A DNA stretch of 47,149 nucleotides from Shewanella benthica (GCA_023284085.1 JAKVHY010000042.1:1-47149), one strand, 5' to 3'. Positions 24,788-33,136 are shown, counted from the stretch's first letter. Numbers and translations are program-made. Notes: generated by a model not told the origin, from the sequence alone.

Positions 24788-26638
24788 GTGTTAAATAAAT
24801 ACCCAATGTGGAAAAACGTGATGGTGGCTTGCATCATCTTTGTCGGTTTTTTCTATGCAATTCCAAATCTCTTCGGTGAAGACTATGCGGTACAGGTAGT
24901 AGGCACTCGTGGAGCCGAGGTGACTGTGGCGACTCAGTCGACAGTCAAGGATATTCTTGCCAGTAAGAATATTGCGATGAAGCGTTTAGAGCTTGAAAAT
25001 GGCCAACTGCTTGTTCGTGTGATGGACGGCGATCAACAGTTACTCGCCAGAGAAGCGATAGCCGCTGCGCTGGGTGACAAATACACCGTCGCCTTAAACT
25101 TAGCGCCAGCCACGCCTGAATGGCTGGAAGCTATGGGCGGTAGCCCTATGAAACTCGGTCTGGATCTTCGAGGCGGTGTTCACTTCTTGATGGAAGTGAA
25201 GATGGGCGAAGCGGTCCGTAAGATGACCGAGTCTAAGATGGCCGATTTCAGAACCGACCTGCGTGGTGAGAGAATTCGCTATGCCGGTATACGTGAAAGT
25301 GCTAAAGGCATAGAGATCAAATTCCGTGATGCAGAGAACTTAGCTAAGGCTGAGCGTTTTCTCAAGTCTCGTGGCAATGATATGGTGTTCACCGATACCT
25401 CATCGGGTGGTAACTACTTCTTGATTGCCAATCTCAGTAAGGACTACCTTAAACAGGTCAAAGAGGATGCACTACAGCAAAACATCACTACGATTCGTAA
25501 TCGAGTGAATGAGTTGGGTGTTGCTGAGCCTGTGGTACAACGCCAAGGTGCAGAGCGTATTATCGTTCAGTTACCCGGTGTGCAAGATACCGCTCGCGCC
25601 AAGAAAATTTTGGGTGCTACGGCATCGATTGAATTTCGCATGGTTGATGAGAAAGCCGATGCTGCCGCTATAGCCAGTGGTCGCGTCTCTCCTAATTCTC
25701 AGGTTTACGATCGCCGTCAAGGTGGAAAGGTTGCGCTTTATAAAGACGTCATGCTATCTGGCACCCATATTCAAGGTGCACAGCCAAGTTTCGACGAATA
25801 TAGTCGTCCTCAGGTAAGCATCAACCTAGATTCCAAGGGTGGCTCAATCTTCTCGAATGTGACTAAGGATAACATTGGTAAACCAATGGCCACCTTGTTC
25901 ATCGAGTATAAAGATAATGGTGCTAAAAATCCGGATGGCAGCATTAAGCTGGAGAAGATAGAGGAAGTGATCTCTGTCGCGACCATTCAAGCGCGTCTGG
26001 GACGTAACTTCGTTATCACAGGTCTGGATCATAGTGAATCACAAAGTCTAGCATTATTGCTTCGTGCCGGCGCCTTGATTGCTCCTGTGGTTATCGTTGA
26101 AGAACGTACTATTGGTCCAAGCTTAGGTGCCGAGAACATTCAAAATGGTGTTCAAGCGATGATCTGGGGTTTGGCCGTTGTGCTTATCTTCATGCTGGTC
26201 TATTACCGTGCTTTTGGTCTGATTGCCAACCTGGCGTTAACCGCAAACCTAGTCATGGTAGTCGGTGTGATGTCGATGATCCCTGGGGCTGTGCTAACAC
26301 TGCCGGGTATCGCCGGTATGGTATTGACCGTAGGTATGGCTGTAGATGGCAACGTGCTGATCTATGAACGTATCCGTGAAGAGTTAAGAAACGGTCGTAG
26401 TGTGCAGCAGGCCATTCATGAAGGTTATGCTAATGCATTTTCTACCATTGCCGACGCCAACATAACCACCTTTATGACAGCACTTATTTTGTTCTCTGTC
26501 GGAACGGGTGCAGTGAAAGGTTTCGCCGTTACCTTGATGATAGGTATCGCGACTTCTATGTTCACCGCTATCGTAGGAACCCGCGCAATTGTTAACGCTG
26601 TTTGGGGTGGTAAGCGCGTTAAGAAACTGTCTATATAA
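24788..26638 (+). CDS. secD: Protein translocase subunit SecD
   Basis: The 616-aa inner-membrane protein, with SecF, uses the proton gradient to complete export through SecYEG. It starts with GTG (MLNKYPMWKNVM), the same start codon as E. coli secD, with AGAGGG upstream. It has TM1, a long periplasmic region with LGLDLRGGVHFLMEV, and five C-terminal TMs with GMAVDGNVLIYERIREE. Length matches E. coli (615). Confidence 0.97.
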   Translation: MLNKYPMWKNVMVACIIFVGFFYAIPNLFGEDYAVQVVGTRGAEVTVATQSTVKDILASKNIAMKRLELENGQLLVRVMDGDQQLLAREAIAAALGDKYTVALNLAPATPEWLEAMGGSPMKLGLDLRGGVHFLMEVKMGEAVRKMTESKMADFRTDLRGERIRYAGIRESAKGIEIKFRDAENLAKAERFLKSRGNDMVFTDTSSGGNYFLIANLSKDYLKQVKEDALQQNITTIRNRVNELGVAEPVVQRQGAERIIVQLPGVQDTARAKKILGATASIEFRMVDEKADAAAIASGRVSPNSQVYDRRQGGKVALYKDVMLSGTHIQGAQPSFDEYSRPQVSINLDSKGGSIFSNVTKDNIGKPMATLFIEYKDNGAKNPDGSIKLEKIEEVISVATIQARLGRNFVITGLDHSESQSLALLLRAGALIAPVVIVEERTIGPSLGAENIQNGVQAMIWGLAVVLIFMLVYYRAFGLIANLALTANLVMVVGVMSMIPGAVLTLPGIAGMVLTVGMAVDGNVLIYERIREELRNGRSVQQAIHEGYANAFSTIADANITTFMTALILFSVGTGAVKGFAVTLMIGIATSMFTAIVGTRAIVNAVWGGKRVKKLSI

Positions 26639-26650
26639 GGAAAGTTGATT

Positions 26651-27598
26651 ATGTTTCAGATTTTATCGATAAAAGGCACGGTCAACTTTCTGCGTCATGC
26701 CGTGCCAATCAGTATCTTGTCACTTATTTTAGTTCTTGCCTCTTTGACGTCGCTAGCGACTAAAGGCATTAACTGGGGGCTCGACTTTACCGGTGGTACC
26801 GTTGTTGAGCTCGAGTTCTCATCGACTGCAAACCTGCAGGCACTTCGCGCTGAAATCAGCAGTGAAGAAACTGAAGGCGTGGTGGTACAGCATTTTGGTT
26901 CAAGCCGAGATGTGATCACGCGTCTTCCTGTTAAAGAAGGTGTGAAGAGTGAACTCCAAGTCCAGCATGTGATGGAAGCTGCGATTAAGCTAGATCCGCA
27001 GGTGATCCAGAAGCGTGTGGAGATGGTTGGACCTCAGATTGGTAAAGAGCTCGCAGAGCAGGGCGGACTCGCCGTATTAGTGGCACTGATCTGTATCTTG
27101 ATTTATGTATCCTTCCGTTTCGAGTGGCGTTTAGCACTCGGCTCAGTGGCGGCACTGGCACACGATGTGATTATCACCTTAGGTGTGTTCTCTCTGTTCC
27201 AGTTGGATTTTGATCTTACGGTTTTGGCTGGGGTCTTGACGGTTGTCGGTTACTCACTCAACGATACTATCGTTGTATTTGACCGTATCCGTGAAAACTT
27301 CCTTAAGATGCGTAAAGGTTCGCCTGAGGAGATAATTAATACCTCAATCACTCAGACCATGAGTCGTACCATCATTACTACTGGTACTACTCTGGTTGTG
27401 GTCATTGCCTTGTTCCTCAAGGGCGGCACCATGATCCATGGGTTTGCGACGGCACTTCTGATGGGTATCTTCGTCGGAACTTTCTCATCTATCTACGTGG
27501 CGAGTTTCTTGGCGATTAAGCTTGGGATCAATCGTGAGCATATGCTGCCCGTCGAGATAGAAAAAGAAGGTGCAGATCAAGATCCATTGATGCCTTAA
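26651..27598 (+). CDS. secF: Protein translocase subunit SecF
   Basis: The 315-aa SecF has six TMs. GLDFTGGTVVELEF lies in the first periplasmic segment and VVGYSLNDTIVVFDRIREN is the TM4-5 signature. The ATG at 26651 follows AAGGAAAG; an upstream TTG at 26645 is less likely. It starts 12 bases after secD and ends the operon; two hairpins follow. Confidence 0.97.
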   Translation: MFQILSIKGTVNFLRHAVPISILSLILVLASLTSLATKGINWGLDFTGGTVVELEFSSTANLQALRAEISSEETEGVVVQHFGSSRDVITRLPVKEGVKSELQVQHVMEAAIKLDPQVIQKRVEMVGPQIGKELAEQGGLAVLVALICILIYVSFRFEWRLALGSVAALAHDVIITLGVFSLFQLDFDLTVLAGVLTVVGYSLNDTIVVFDRIRENFLKMRKGSPEEIINTSITQTMSRTIITTGTTLVVVIALFLKGGTMIHGFATALLMGIFVGTFSSIYVASFLAIKLGINREHMLPVEIEKEGADQDPLMP

Positions 27599-27618
27599 GC
27601 TTTTTTGAAACTAGGTAG

Positions 27619-27650
27619 ATGACCATCAATAATATGATGGTCATTTATAA
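27619..27650 (+). terminator. Hairpin after secF (first)
   Basis: ATGACCATCA (27619-27628) pairs perfectly with TGATGGTCAT (27635-27644) around a 6-base loop, followed by TTATAA. There is no long T run, so it may be a weak terminator or a 3' end stabiliser. Confidence 0.6.
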
Positions 27651-27676
27651 GACTTTCAAATCTTATAAAGCATAAA

Positions 27677-27702
27677 GAAAACCACCTTAGGGTGGTTTTT
27701 TA
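27677..27702 (+). terminator. Rho-independent terminator after secF (second)
   Basis: AAACCACC (27679-27686) and GGTGGTTT (27691-27698) enclose TTAG, with a following T run. It is the more canonical of the two. Confidence 0.8.
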
Positions 27703-27795
27703 TTGCCCTTTCTACGCCCACAGTTTCAATACCATCAAGAGTGTTTCAAACTCTAATAACTGAATTCTCGTTTGTTATCCATCTTGGTCGCATTT

Positions 27796-28050
27796 ATACC
27801 AGTTCCATTAAGTAAGTGAGCATTCAGCGGGAATTAAAAACGCTGTAAGCAAGTAAGGGGATTGAAGCTAATAGTTATTCTATATCGAGAGCCACTTGCG
27901 CAGCATAAAGTGTTTTTAAACCCGCACTACGTGAGCTTCTCAGGACTTCCACTTGCCTCAAAAGGGAATAACCATTTCTTCAACAATGCGCCTTGAATTT
28001 AAAGCCCTGAGAAAGCTCTGAATTAATCATAAATTTAATGGAATTGGTAT
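27796..28050. mobile_element. MITE-like element, copy 1 (255 bp, terminal inverted repeats)
   Basis: The ends are inverted repeats: ATACCAGTTCCATTAAGT on the left and the complement of ATTTAATGGAATTGGTAT on the right, with 16 of 18 positions matching. It carries no coding frame. The two halves are themselves imperfect inverted repeats: a TTGAAG-x3-AATAGTTATTC block on the left mirrors GAATAACCATT-x2-TTCAA on the right. The whole element could therefore fold into a long hairpin. A diverged copy in opposite orientation lies at 32188-32453. It may be a non-autonomous transposon; the partner transposase is not in this window. Confidence 0.8.
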
Positions 28051-28161
28051 TATCCTCGACAGACTCGTTCATTTAGCAGTAGGATGTTGGCACTCATATA
28101 TGAGTTAACATATTTATCACACCTTAAATTTGCCAGAAGAGCAAGAGTTGTAGGGAAAAAC

Positions 28162-28479
28162 ATGGAAGAGCGCAGTAGAATGGTTGCGGGCGGTAATTTA
28201 TTACAAGCTCACACGTGGAAAGGTCTGTTAGAAACAAGTGGAATCGAAGTAGAGCTTCGTGGTGAAGCATTACTCGGTGGAATAGGCGAGCTGCCAGTGG
28301 ATCTGCAAAATGTAGAGCTCTGGGTATTTGAGTCTAAATATGAGCTTGCTAAAGCGCAACTCGAATCTCTTAACGCCGAGGGTCCCCGATGGCGCTGCGT
28401 AAAGTGCCAAGAAATGAATGAGGCTAGTTTTGAGTTGTGTTGGCAATGTGGCGCAGAGAGTTGTGAGATACACAACTAA
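28162..28479 (+). CDS. DUF2007-like protein with C-terminal zinc ribbon
   Basis: The 105-aa product starts at the ATG preceded by AGGGA. The N-terminal ~65 residues follow the DUF2007 pattern (NLLQAHTWKGLLETSGIEVE, RGEALLGGIGELP, ELWVFE), a small fold proposed as a signal-transducing domain. The C-terminus has two CxxC pairs (RCVKCQEMNE and LCWQCGAE), a zinc-ribbon/RanBP2-like knuckle. It is probably soluble and cytoplasmic. It lies just downstream of the MITE-like element. The molecular function is unknown. Confidence 0.78.
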   Translation: MEERSRMVAGGNLLQAHTWKGLLETSGIEVELRGEALLGGIGELPVDLQNVELWVFESKYELAKAQLESLNAEGPRWRCVKCQEMNEASFELCWQCGAESCEIHN

Positions 28480-28591
28480 TTTTCAGCTGCACATAAAATA
28501 CCGTTATTACGATATACTCGAGTCTTCTGTTTCGCTGGAGCCTTAAGTTCCAATACGATTCCATTAATACAAGTTTAGGAATTGAGCATTA

Positions 28592-29503
28592 ATGCGGTAC
28601 TTTCCCCTATTTGTTGATACATCCAAGCTGAAAGTCTTGTTGGTGGGTGCTGGCGATGTGGCCAGTCGAAAATTAGCGCTGTTAGCCAGGACCGATGCTG
28701 AGATTATGGTTATCGCCACAGATATCTCTGCAGAGGTGTCTAGCTGTGCCCTGCAAGGGCGTATTACGCTCGTTAAGCGCAGTGTGCTGCCTGAAGATAT
28801 AAATGGGGTCGATCTGGTTTATCTTGCGACTGCCGATGACAAGCTTAATGCACAGTTCGCGAGTATTGCCGATGAACGTGGGATCTGGGTGAATGTTGTA
28901 GATAGTCCTGAGTTGTGTCGATTCATCACACCATCGATAGTCGATCGAGGCCGTCTTCAAATCGCGATAAGCACGGCAGGCGCCGCACCTGTGTTCGCTC
29001 GAGAGCTAAGGGCGCGACTCGAGTCCTGGTTACCTCAGTCTCTCTCGCCTCTGTTTGATTTTGTGGCGACTAAGCGCAAAGAAGTGCAGCAAAGACTGCC
29101 TGAATTTAAGCAAAGAAAGCTATTTTGGGAATATTTTTTCCGAGCCAATGGTGATAAGTTTGATGACGAAACTCCTGTTCATTACGCTAACGGTTTCCAA
29201 GGCTTGTCGATAGGTGGAGAGATCTTACTTATCGATGATGAGACTCAAGCCTCTTTGTTACCCATAGCTGCAATGCCATTAATGCAGAAACTCGATCATA
29301 TTTTTAGTCTTGAAGCGCTGCCTTTTATTCTCAATGAATTTGTCAGACGCGATGCCCAGAGAGGGACGTTACCCACTCTACGCGAGCTGAGTAAGCTATA
29401 CGAAAGTGGTCAACGTTGTCTTGTGTATGCAGATAACGAGACTGTTACCCAATTCAAAGCCCATTTTCCCATGGCGAAACACTTGAGAGGCGGGAAAATC
29501 TAA
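28592..29503 (+). CDS. Met8/CysG-N-like precorrin-2 dehydrogenase / sirohydrochlorin ferrochelatase
   Basis: In this 303-aa protein residues 1-~150 match the N-terminal module of CysG: YFPLFVDTSKLKVLLVGAGDVASRK is the family opening (NAD-binding GAGDVA), then YLATADDKLN, WVNVVDSPELCRF and ISTAGAAPVFARELR. This module oxidises precorrin-2 and inserts iron to make siroheme. The usual SAM-methyltransferase half of CysG is absent; residues ~200-303 form a different extension that I cannot assign. The uroporphyrinogen methyltransferase must be encoded elsewhere. Family firm; the role of the extension is unknown. Confidence 0.88.
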   Translation: MRYFPLFVDTSKLKVLLVGAGDVASRKLALLARTDAEIMVIATDISAEVSSCALQGRITLVKRSVLPEDINGVDLVYLATADDKLNAQFASIADERGIWVNVVDSPELCRFITPSIVDRGRLQIAISTAGAAPVFARELRARLESWLPQSLSPLFDFVATKRKEVQQRLPEFKQRKLFWEYFFRANGDKFDDETPVHYANGFQGLSIGGEILLIDDETQASLLPIAAMPLMQKLDHIFSLEALPFILNEFVRRDAQRGTLPTLRELSKLYESGQRCLVYADNETVTQFKAHFPMAKHLRGGKI

Positions 29504-29605
29504 TATCCTGTTAGTCGAGTTTATTTATTGAATTAAGGTCGGCATAGCTCATTAAGCGGGAGATTGAGTTACACTAGCGCCAATTAATTGAGAGAATTAG
29601 AAGTT

Positions 29606-30145
29606 ATGGCACCAAAAGCTACCGTATACAAAGTCACTCTGCATATTGCCGATATGGATCGTGGCTATTATCACGATCATCAACTGACATTAGCCCAACA
29701 TCCTTCGGAAACAGACTCCCGTATGATGGTCCGTTTGCTGGCTTTTGCAATGAATGCCAGTGAATCATTGGCATTCAGTAAAGGGCTTTGCGTCGAAGAT
29801 GAACCTGAGCTTTGGGAGAAGTCGCTAGTGGGCGATATCGAGCTTTGGATTGAGTTTGGCCAGAGTGATGAGAAGTGGTTAAGAAAAGCCAGTGGCAGGG
29901 CCAAACAAGTACAGTTATTTACCTATGGTGGACGAGCCGTTCCTATATGGTGGAAACAAAATGAAAAAGCATTAGAACGTTATAAAAACCTTAAAGTGTG
30001 GAATATCCCTGAAGAAGCCGTGAAGCAGATGGGAGACTTGGTCACTCGTAATATGGAGCTTCAATATAATATCAGTGATGGGGAGATCTGGCTATCCAGT
30101 GAACATGGCAGTGTTCAATTTACCCCAGAAATACTGAAAGCTTAG
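29606..30145 (+). CDS. yaeQ: YaeQ family protein
   Basis: The 179-aa product starts MAPKATVYKVTLHIADMDRGYY, the YaeQ signature. It contains ETDSRMMVRLLAFA and DEPELWEKS, like the E. coli protein (181 aa), which has a PD-(D/E)xK nuclease-like fold of uncertain activity. The ATG at 29606 is preferred to the upstream TTG at 29588. A terminator follows. Confidence 0.93.
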   Translation: MAPKATVYKVTLHIADMDRGYYHDHQLTLAQHPSETDSRMMVRLLAFAMNASESLAFSKGLCVEDEPELWEKSLVGDIELWIEFGQSDEKWLRKASGRAKQVQLFTYGGRAVPIWWKQNEKALERYKNLKVWNIPEEAVKQMGDLVTRNMELQYNISDGEIWLSSEHGSVQFTPEILKA

Positions 30146-30174
30146 CGTTTAGCCTTCATCCTTAAATTGATGTA

Positions 30175-30204
30175 AAAAAGCCAGTCATAGACTGGTTTTT
30201 TTTG
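30175..30204 (+). terminator. Rho-independent terminator after yaeQ
   Basis: AAAAAGCCAGTC and GACTGGTTTTT pair around ATA, with a T run of eight. Confidence 0.88.
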
Positions 30205-30298
30205 TTTATTTATTCGTCTTGGGTTTTGGATCAAAGTTTTAAATCCCAAAATTGATTATAAACACATATATTTATTATCTCTTAAAGGTAGCAGTATT

Positions 30299-30541
30299 AT
30301 GTCCGAATCAGTTCATGGCCATCAAGTGATGGAGTTGATGCTTACATTAGGTAAAGCAATAACCAAAGAAGAGCTTAAAGTATTGATGCACCAACATTTT
30401 GGTGAATCGGTTTGCTATCATACTTGCTCTGCGAGTGAGATGAATGCCGATGCGCTAATTGAGCTATTGGCAAAGAAGGGAAAGTTTATTGAATCCGCTG
30501 CAGGTATAGAGACTGCTGCGGATAGGATCTGTTCCCATTAA
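30299..30541 (+). CDS. yecH: YecH family (DUF2492) small metal-binding-type protein
   Basis: The 80-aa product has HGHQVMELML near the start, HTCSASEMNADALIELLAKKGKF, and a final ICSH, the Cys/His pattern of the YecH family, suggesting metal binding. Its length equals that of E. coli YecH. The stop TAA overlaps the first base of an ATACCAATCGGTAT palindrome. Function unknown in general. Confidence 0.88.
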   Translation: MSESVHGHQVMELMLTLGKAITKEELKVLMHQHFGESVCYHTCSASEMNADALIELLAKKGKFIESAAGIETAADRICSH

Positions 30542-30554
30542 TACCAATCGGTAT
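30541..30554. repeat. Palindromic repeat ATACCAATCGGTAT, left of the ParA/PilZ module
   Basis: Identical to 19436-19449 and the exact reverse complement of 32173-32186. The identity with the latter extends to 18 bp (TAATACCAATCGGTATAA). It begins at the last base of the yecH stop codon. Confidence 0.8.
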
Positions 30555-30600
30555 AACCGCTTCATATAAATCAAAGTGCGAATTATTGGCTCGTTGAGGC

Positions 30601-30948
30601 CTAGTTATTGTTTAACTCGATAATCGTGCTTTGCTCATGTTTGCTTTTTACTGAAAACTCACGAATTAAAATTCTGATGAGGCGTGATTTAGCTAATTTT
30701 TTCTCAGCCGCTATTCTGTCTAATATCCCTATTGTATCTTCAGTCAGAGAGAAAGTAGCGTGTTTATAAATTTTGGTTGAATGTTTATTTAAGCCTTTAT
30801 GCTTAACTCTGCTTAGTTTTTTTCTACTTTTGCTGACGACGCTTGGTTGGCCAAAGGCGTAATTATTTGCATCTTCGATGAAATCCTCGATGGAGACTTG
30901 ATTTTGAGGTGTTTTCTTCTTGCGCCTTTTTAGATCAGTTAAGCTCAT
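30601..30948 (-). CDS. Ribbon-helix-helix-like protein paired with ParA
   Basis: The 115-aa product has a lysine-rich N-terminal half (LKRRKKKTPQNQ; KSRKKLSRVKHKG) and a C-terminal segment KHATFSLTEDTIGILDRIAA followed by KSRLIRILIREF. That segment has the beta-helix-helix spacing of ribbon-helix-helix DNA-binding proteins such as CopG/ParG. It overlaps the ParA gene by 14 bases, so the two are co-translated. It is probably the ParB-equivalent or ATPase-stimulating partner. It is AT-rich compared with neighbours. Assignment by fold pattern only. Confidence 0.65.
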   Translation of the reverse strand: MSLTDLKRRKKKTPQNQVSIEDFIEDANNYAFGQPSVVSKSRKKLSRVKHKGLNKHSTKIYKHATFSLTEDTIGILDRIAAEKKLAKSRLIRILIREFSVKSKHEQSTIIELNNN

Positions 30949-31603
30949 AGCAATTTTCTGGTTCTATAGCAAAAAGTTCATCTGCAATTGCTCGTATCTC
31001 AGCGGCCGCTTTTCCATCGGGCTCCATTTCTATAACAGATGAGCCCAGTTCTTCACTATCATCGTAAATATTTCTGTTGAAAGTCACTGCATTTAATACT
31101 CGTAAACCAAATGATTTCACGACGTCTTTTGCTTCGAAAATCCTTTTAAATTGGCTGGGTAGAGAGGGACATTGGGTCATGACTATGGTCGCGACCATTT
31201 TGGGGTTGACCATTTTACAGGTACTTAGCATATCTTCCATATGGGGTAAGGTTTTTAAGTCTCTACGCTTGGGTCTGAGTGGAAGTATGACATAGGTTGC
31301 GACAGACATGGCCGCACGCATAGCCAAATTATCTTGGCCACCACAATCGACGATGACATAATCGAAGTGTTTCTCTTGACTCAAGAGGTCATTACGGATT
31401 TTCCCGTAAAGTTGAATACAGTTGATGGTTGGAAGGTTTGGATCTTCATTGCGAGCCTGGATCCAATCTGACGTCGTGCGCTGTGGATCACAATCAATCA
31501 TTAATACATTCGCTTGGTATTTCTGTGTGATATGAACAGCTAGATTTTGGGCCATACAGCTTTTCCCTGCTCCACCTTTTTCTCCGCCCACAAGCAAGAT
31601 CAT
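30935..31603 (-). CDS. ParA-family ATPase (orphan chromosomal)
   Basis: The 222-aa P-loop ATPase has the deviant Walker A GGEKGGAGKS (both lysines), Walker A' LMIDCDPQRTT and Walker B YVIVDCGG. This is the form of small ParA/ParF ATPases that position plasmids, chromosomes or protein clusters. The ATG at 31603 has GGAG 8 bases upstream; the frame back to 31633 lacks such a signal. It precedes and overlaps the RHH gene and follows a PilZ gene 124 bases upstream. It is far from any oriC/gidAB context, so it is probably not the chromosomal Soj. The cargo is unknown. Confidence 0.88.
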   Translation of the reverse strand: MILLVGGEKGGAGKSCMAQNLAVHITQKYQANVLMIDCDPQRTTSDWIQARNEDPNLPTINCIQLYGKIRNDLLSQEKHFDYVIVDCGGQDNLAMRAAMSVATYVILPLRPKRRDLKTLPHMEDMLSTCKMVNPKMVATIVMTQCPSLPSQFKRIFEAKDVVKSFGLRVLNAVTFNRNIYDDSEELGSSVIEMEPDGKAAAEIRAIADELFAIEPENCYELN

Positions 31604-31727
31604 AAAAGTATCTCCATGTCTTTTAGCACCCATTATCTGTGATTGTTAAAAGCGTTAAGTATAGAGCAGACTATAGAATTCTGCCGAAAACTCCCTCTTC
31701 GGACATCGGGGGGCGTAATGCTAACGC

Positions 31728-32030
31728 TTAGATAAGTTGTATTGCGATATGGAAGCTTTTGGGTTTACAGTTGGTGGTTCGACAGACTTGGCCTTTGACC
31801 ATATGCTTTTTATCATTATCCGGATTAAAGGTGATAGCGAGAAGATCGCCCACTTTAAAGCTATTTTTATATTCAATTAACATCCCGTGCCTCGACAGGT
31901 CGATACAGACCCCATCGTCAGTCTGTTCCTCGCCGTTTTCACCTTGCCAAGCCAAGATAATACGTTCGGCTTCAAGGTCGACTCTGAGGGAGGTGCGTCG
32001 TTCATCTAAGTCTTCAATATCATTTTGCAT
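31728..32030 (-). CDS. PilZ domain protein
   Basis: The 100-aa product is essentially one PilZ domain: the c-di-GMP-binding arginines in RRTSLRVDL (residues ~11-19) and the IDLSRHG motif (D/NxSxxG, ~43-49), followed by beta strands (GDLLAITFNP, KGQVCRT). AAGGGA precedes the ATG at 32030, so the frame back to 32060 is not needed. It should bind c-di-GMP and signal through contact with a partner. The nearest gene downstream encodes ParA. Confidence 0.87.
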   Translation of the reverse strand: MQNDIEDLDERRTSLRVDLEAERIILAWQGENGEEQTDDGVCIDLSRHGMLIEYKNSFKVGDLLAITFNPDNDKKHMVKGQVCRTTNCKPKSFHIAIQLI

Positions 32031-32172
32031 CAAAAATCCCTTATGCGGAGTAAAAAACAAGCTCTTTAAAGTAGCATGATTTCTGTTCTAAAAACAAAGT
32101 TCGTGGATATTGAATGGCATTAGCAAGTGCAAGAACAATGACGGGATGTAGGAGTTTGCTCACCGAGTATTT

Positions 32173-32186
32173 ATACCGATTGGTAT
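32173..32186. repeat. Palindromic repeat ATACCGATTGGTAT, right of the ParA/PilZ module
   Basis: Exact reverse complement of 30541-30554, with which it brackets the RHH-ParA-PilZ genes. It stands one base outside the second MITE-like element. Confidence 0.8.
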
Positions 32187-32187
32187 T

Positions 32188-32453
32188 ATACCATTCCATA
32201 TAAGTATCTGGTCAGTTCAGAGACTCTCAGTTTTTTCAATTCAAGGCGCATTGATGCGGAAATGGTTATTCCCTTTTAAGTCAATGCAACACCGAAGTGG
32301 AAACACTGAGAGCCTCACGCAGTGCGGGTTTCAAAGCCCTTTATGCTACGTTGAATGTTCTCGATATAGAATAACTATTAGCTTCAAACATCCGCCTTGC
32401 CTACAGTGCTTTGAACTCCCGCTGAATGATCAGATACTTACTCGGAATGGTAT
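32188..32453. mobile_element. MITE-like element, copy 2 (266 bp, inverted relative to copy 1)
   Basis: Ends ATACCATTCC (left) and GGAATGGTAT (right) extend into an inverted repeat matching at 20 of 23 positions (through TAAGTATCTG). Reverse-complemented, its interior aligns with copy 1: CATTCAGCGGGA, GAAGCTAATAGTTATTCTAT, AACCCGCACT, AAAGGGAATAACCATTT and AATGCGCCTTGAATT appear in the same order. No coding capacity. It lies between the PilZ and PsiE-like genes. Confidence 0.8.
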
Positions 32454-32493
32454 TAGCTATGGATACTCGATGAGCGAAGTGAGAGCTCGTTTG

Positions 32494-32895
32494 TTAATGA
32501 TCATCTTTTTGTGGGTAAGGCAGTTTAAGCTGACCCCAGCGAATAACAATAACGGTTATTGAGAGTACTAGAGTGGATAACGCTATGGTCATGATTCGCC
32601 AATCATCCATGGCTTTTATATCTAATATCAGGTAACGAGCCAGTGCCACAATCGCGATATAGATGGGCATGCGTATCGGTAGCTTTCCAGATTCGGCATA
32701 ATTAGCCACCATAGCCAGTACTTCTAAATAGATAAATAGCAATAATAGGTCGGCTAAATCGACCCTGGCATTGCCGATGATATGTACTATCTCCTGACCT
32801 ATGGCGACAATTGTCGCGATGGCAATGATGATGAGCACGAAATGTTCGACAGCTTTAAGACTTTTCGAACCGTAGTGACTGTATAGCTTTCCCAT
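32494..32895 (-). CDS. psiE: PsiE-like inner-membrane protein
   Basis: The 133-aa protein has four predicted TMs: VLIIIAIATIVAIGQEI, DLLLLFIYLEVLAMVA, IYIAIVALARYLILDI and ALSTLVLSITVIVIRW. YLEVLAMVANY and ALARYLILD match the PsiE (phosphate-starvation-inducible) pattern. E. coli PsiE is 136 aa. Function is unknown. Its end is 40 bases from the MITE-like copy 2. Confidence 0.82.
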   Translation of the reverse strand: MGKLYSHYGSKSLKAVEHFVLIIIAIATIVAIGQEIVHIIGNARVDLADLLLLFIYLEVLAMVANYAESGKLPIRMPIYIAIVALARYLILDIKAMDDWRIMTIALSTLVLSITVIVIRWGQLKLPYPQKDDH

Positions 32896-33080
32896 AGCGA
32901 TCTCTGGTAGGTGTTTTTTTTATGGTAGCAATATTTGAGGATTCTGCTTATTTATCTATGTGACGGGATTCACATTATTGGTATACGTAGGGAAATGGAT
33001 AACAAGCGAGTGTTTACTGCTTGGCTTGCAAGCTGTGACTTATAATAATCGGTGTAAGATTTTAACCCTTGTTGAAACAA

Positions 33081-33107
33081 AAAAAGCCATCTGGCTGATG
33101 GCTTTTT
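33081..33107. terminator. Bidirectional-looking terminator downstream of suhB
   Basis: AAAAAGCCATC (33081-33091) and GATGGCTTTTT (33097-33107) enclose TGGCT. The A-run to the left (33077-33085) gives a T-run on the leftward suhB transcript. Confidence 0.85.
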
Positions 33108-33136
33108 AATCTGTTCTTTTAAGCTAAGCGCTAAGG

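Noticed and set aside
30601..31603. Classified as a toxin-antitoxin pair
   Set aside because: The RHH protein could suggest an antitoxin, but its partner is a full ParA ATPase with intact Walker motifs, not a toxin.
32251..32562. Rightward 103-codon frame
   Set aside because: It lies mostly within the second MITE-like element and runs antisense into the PsiE-like gene; there is no ribosome-binding site.
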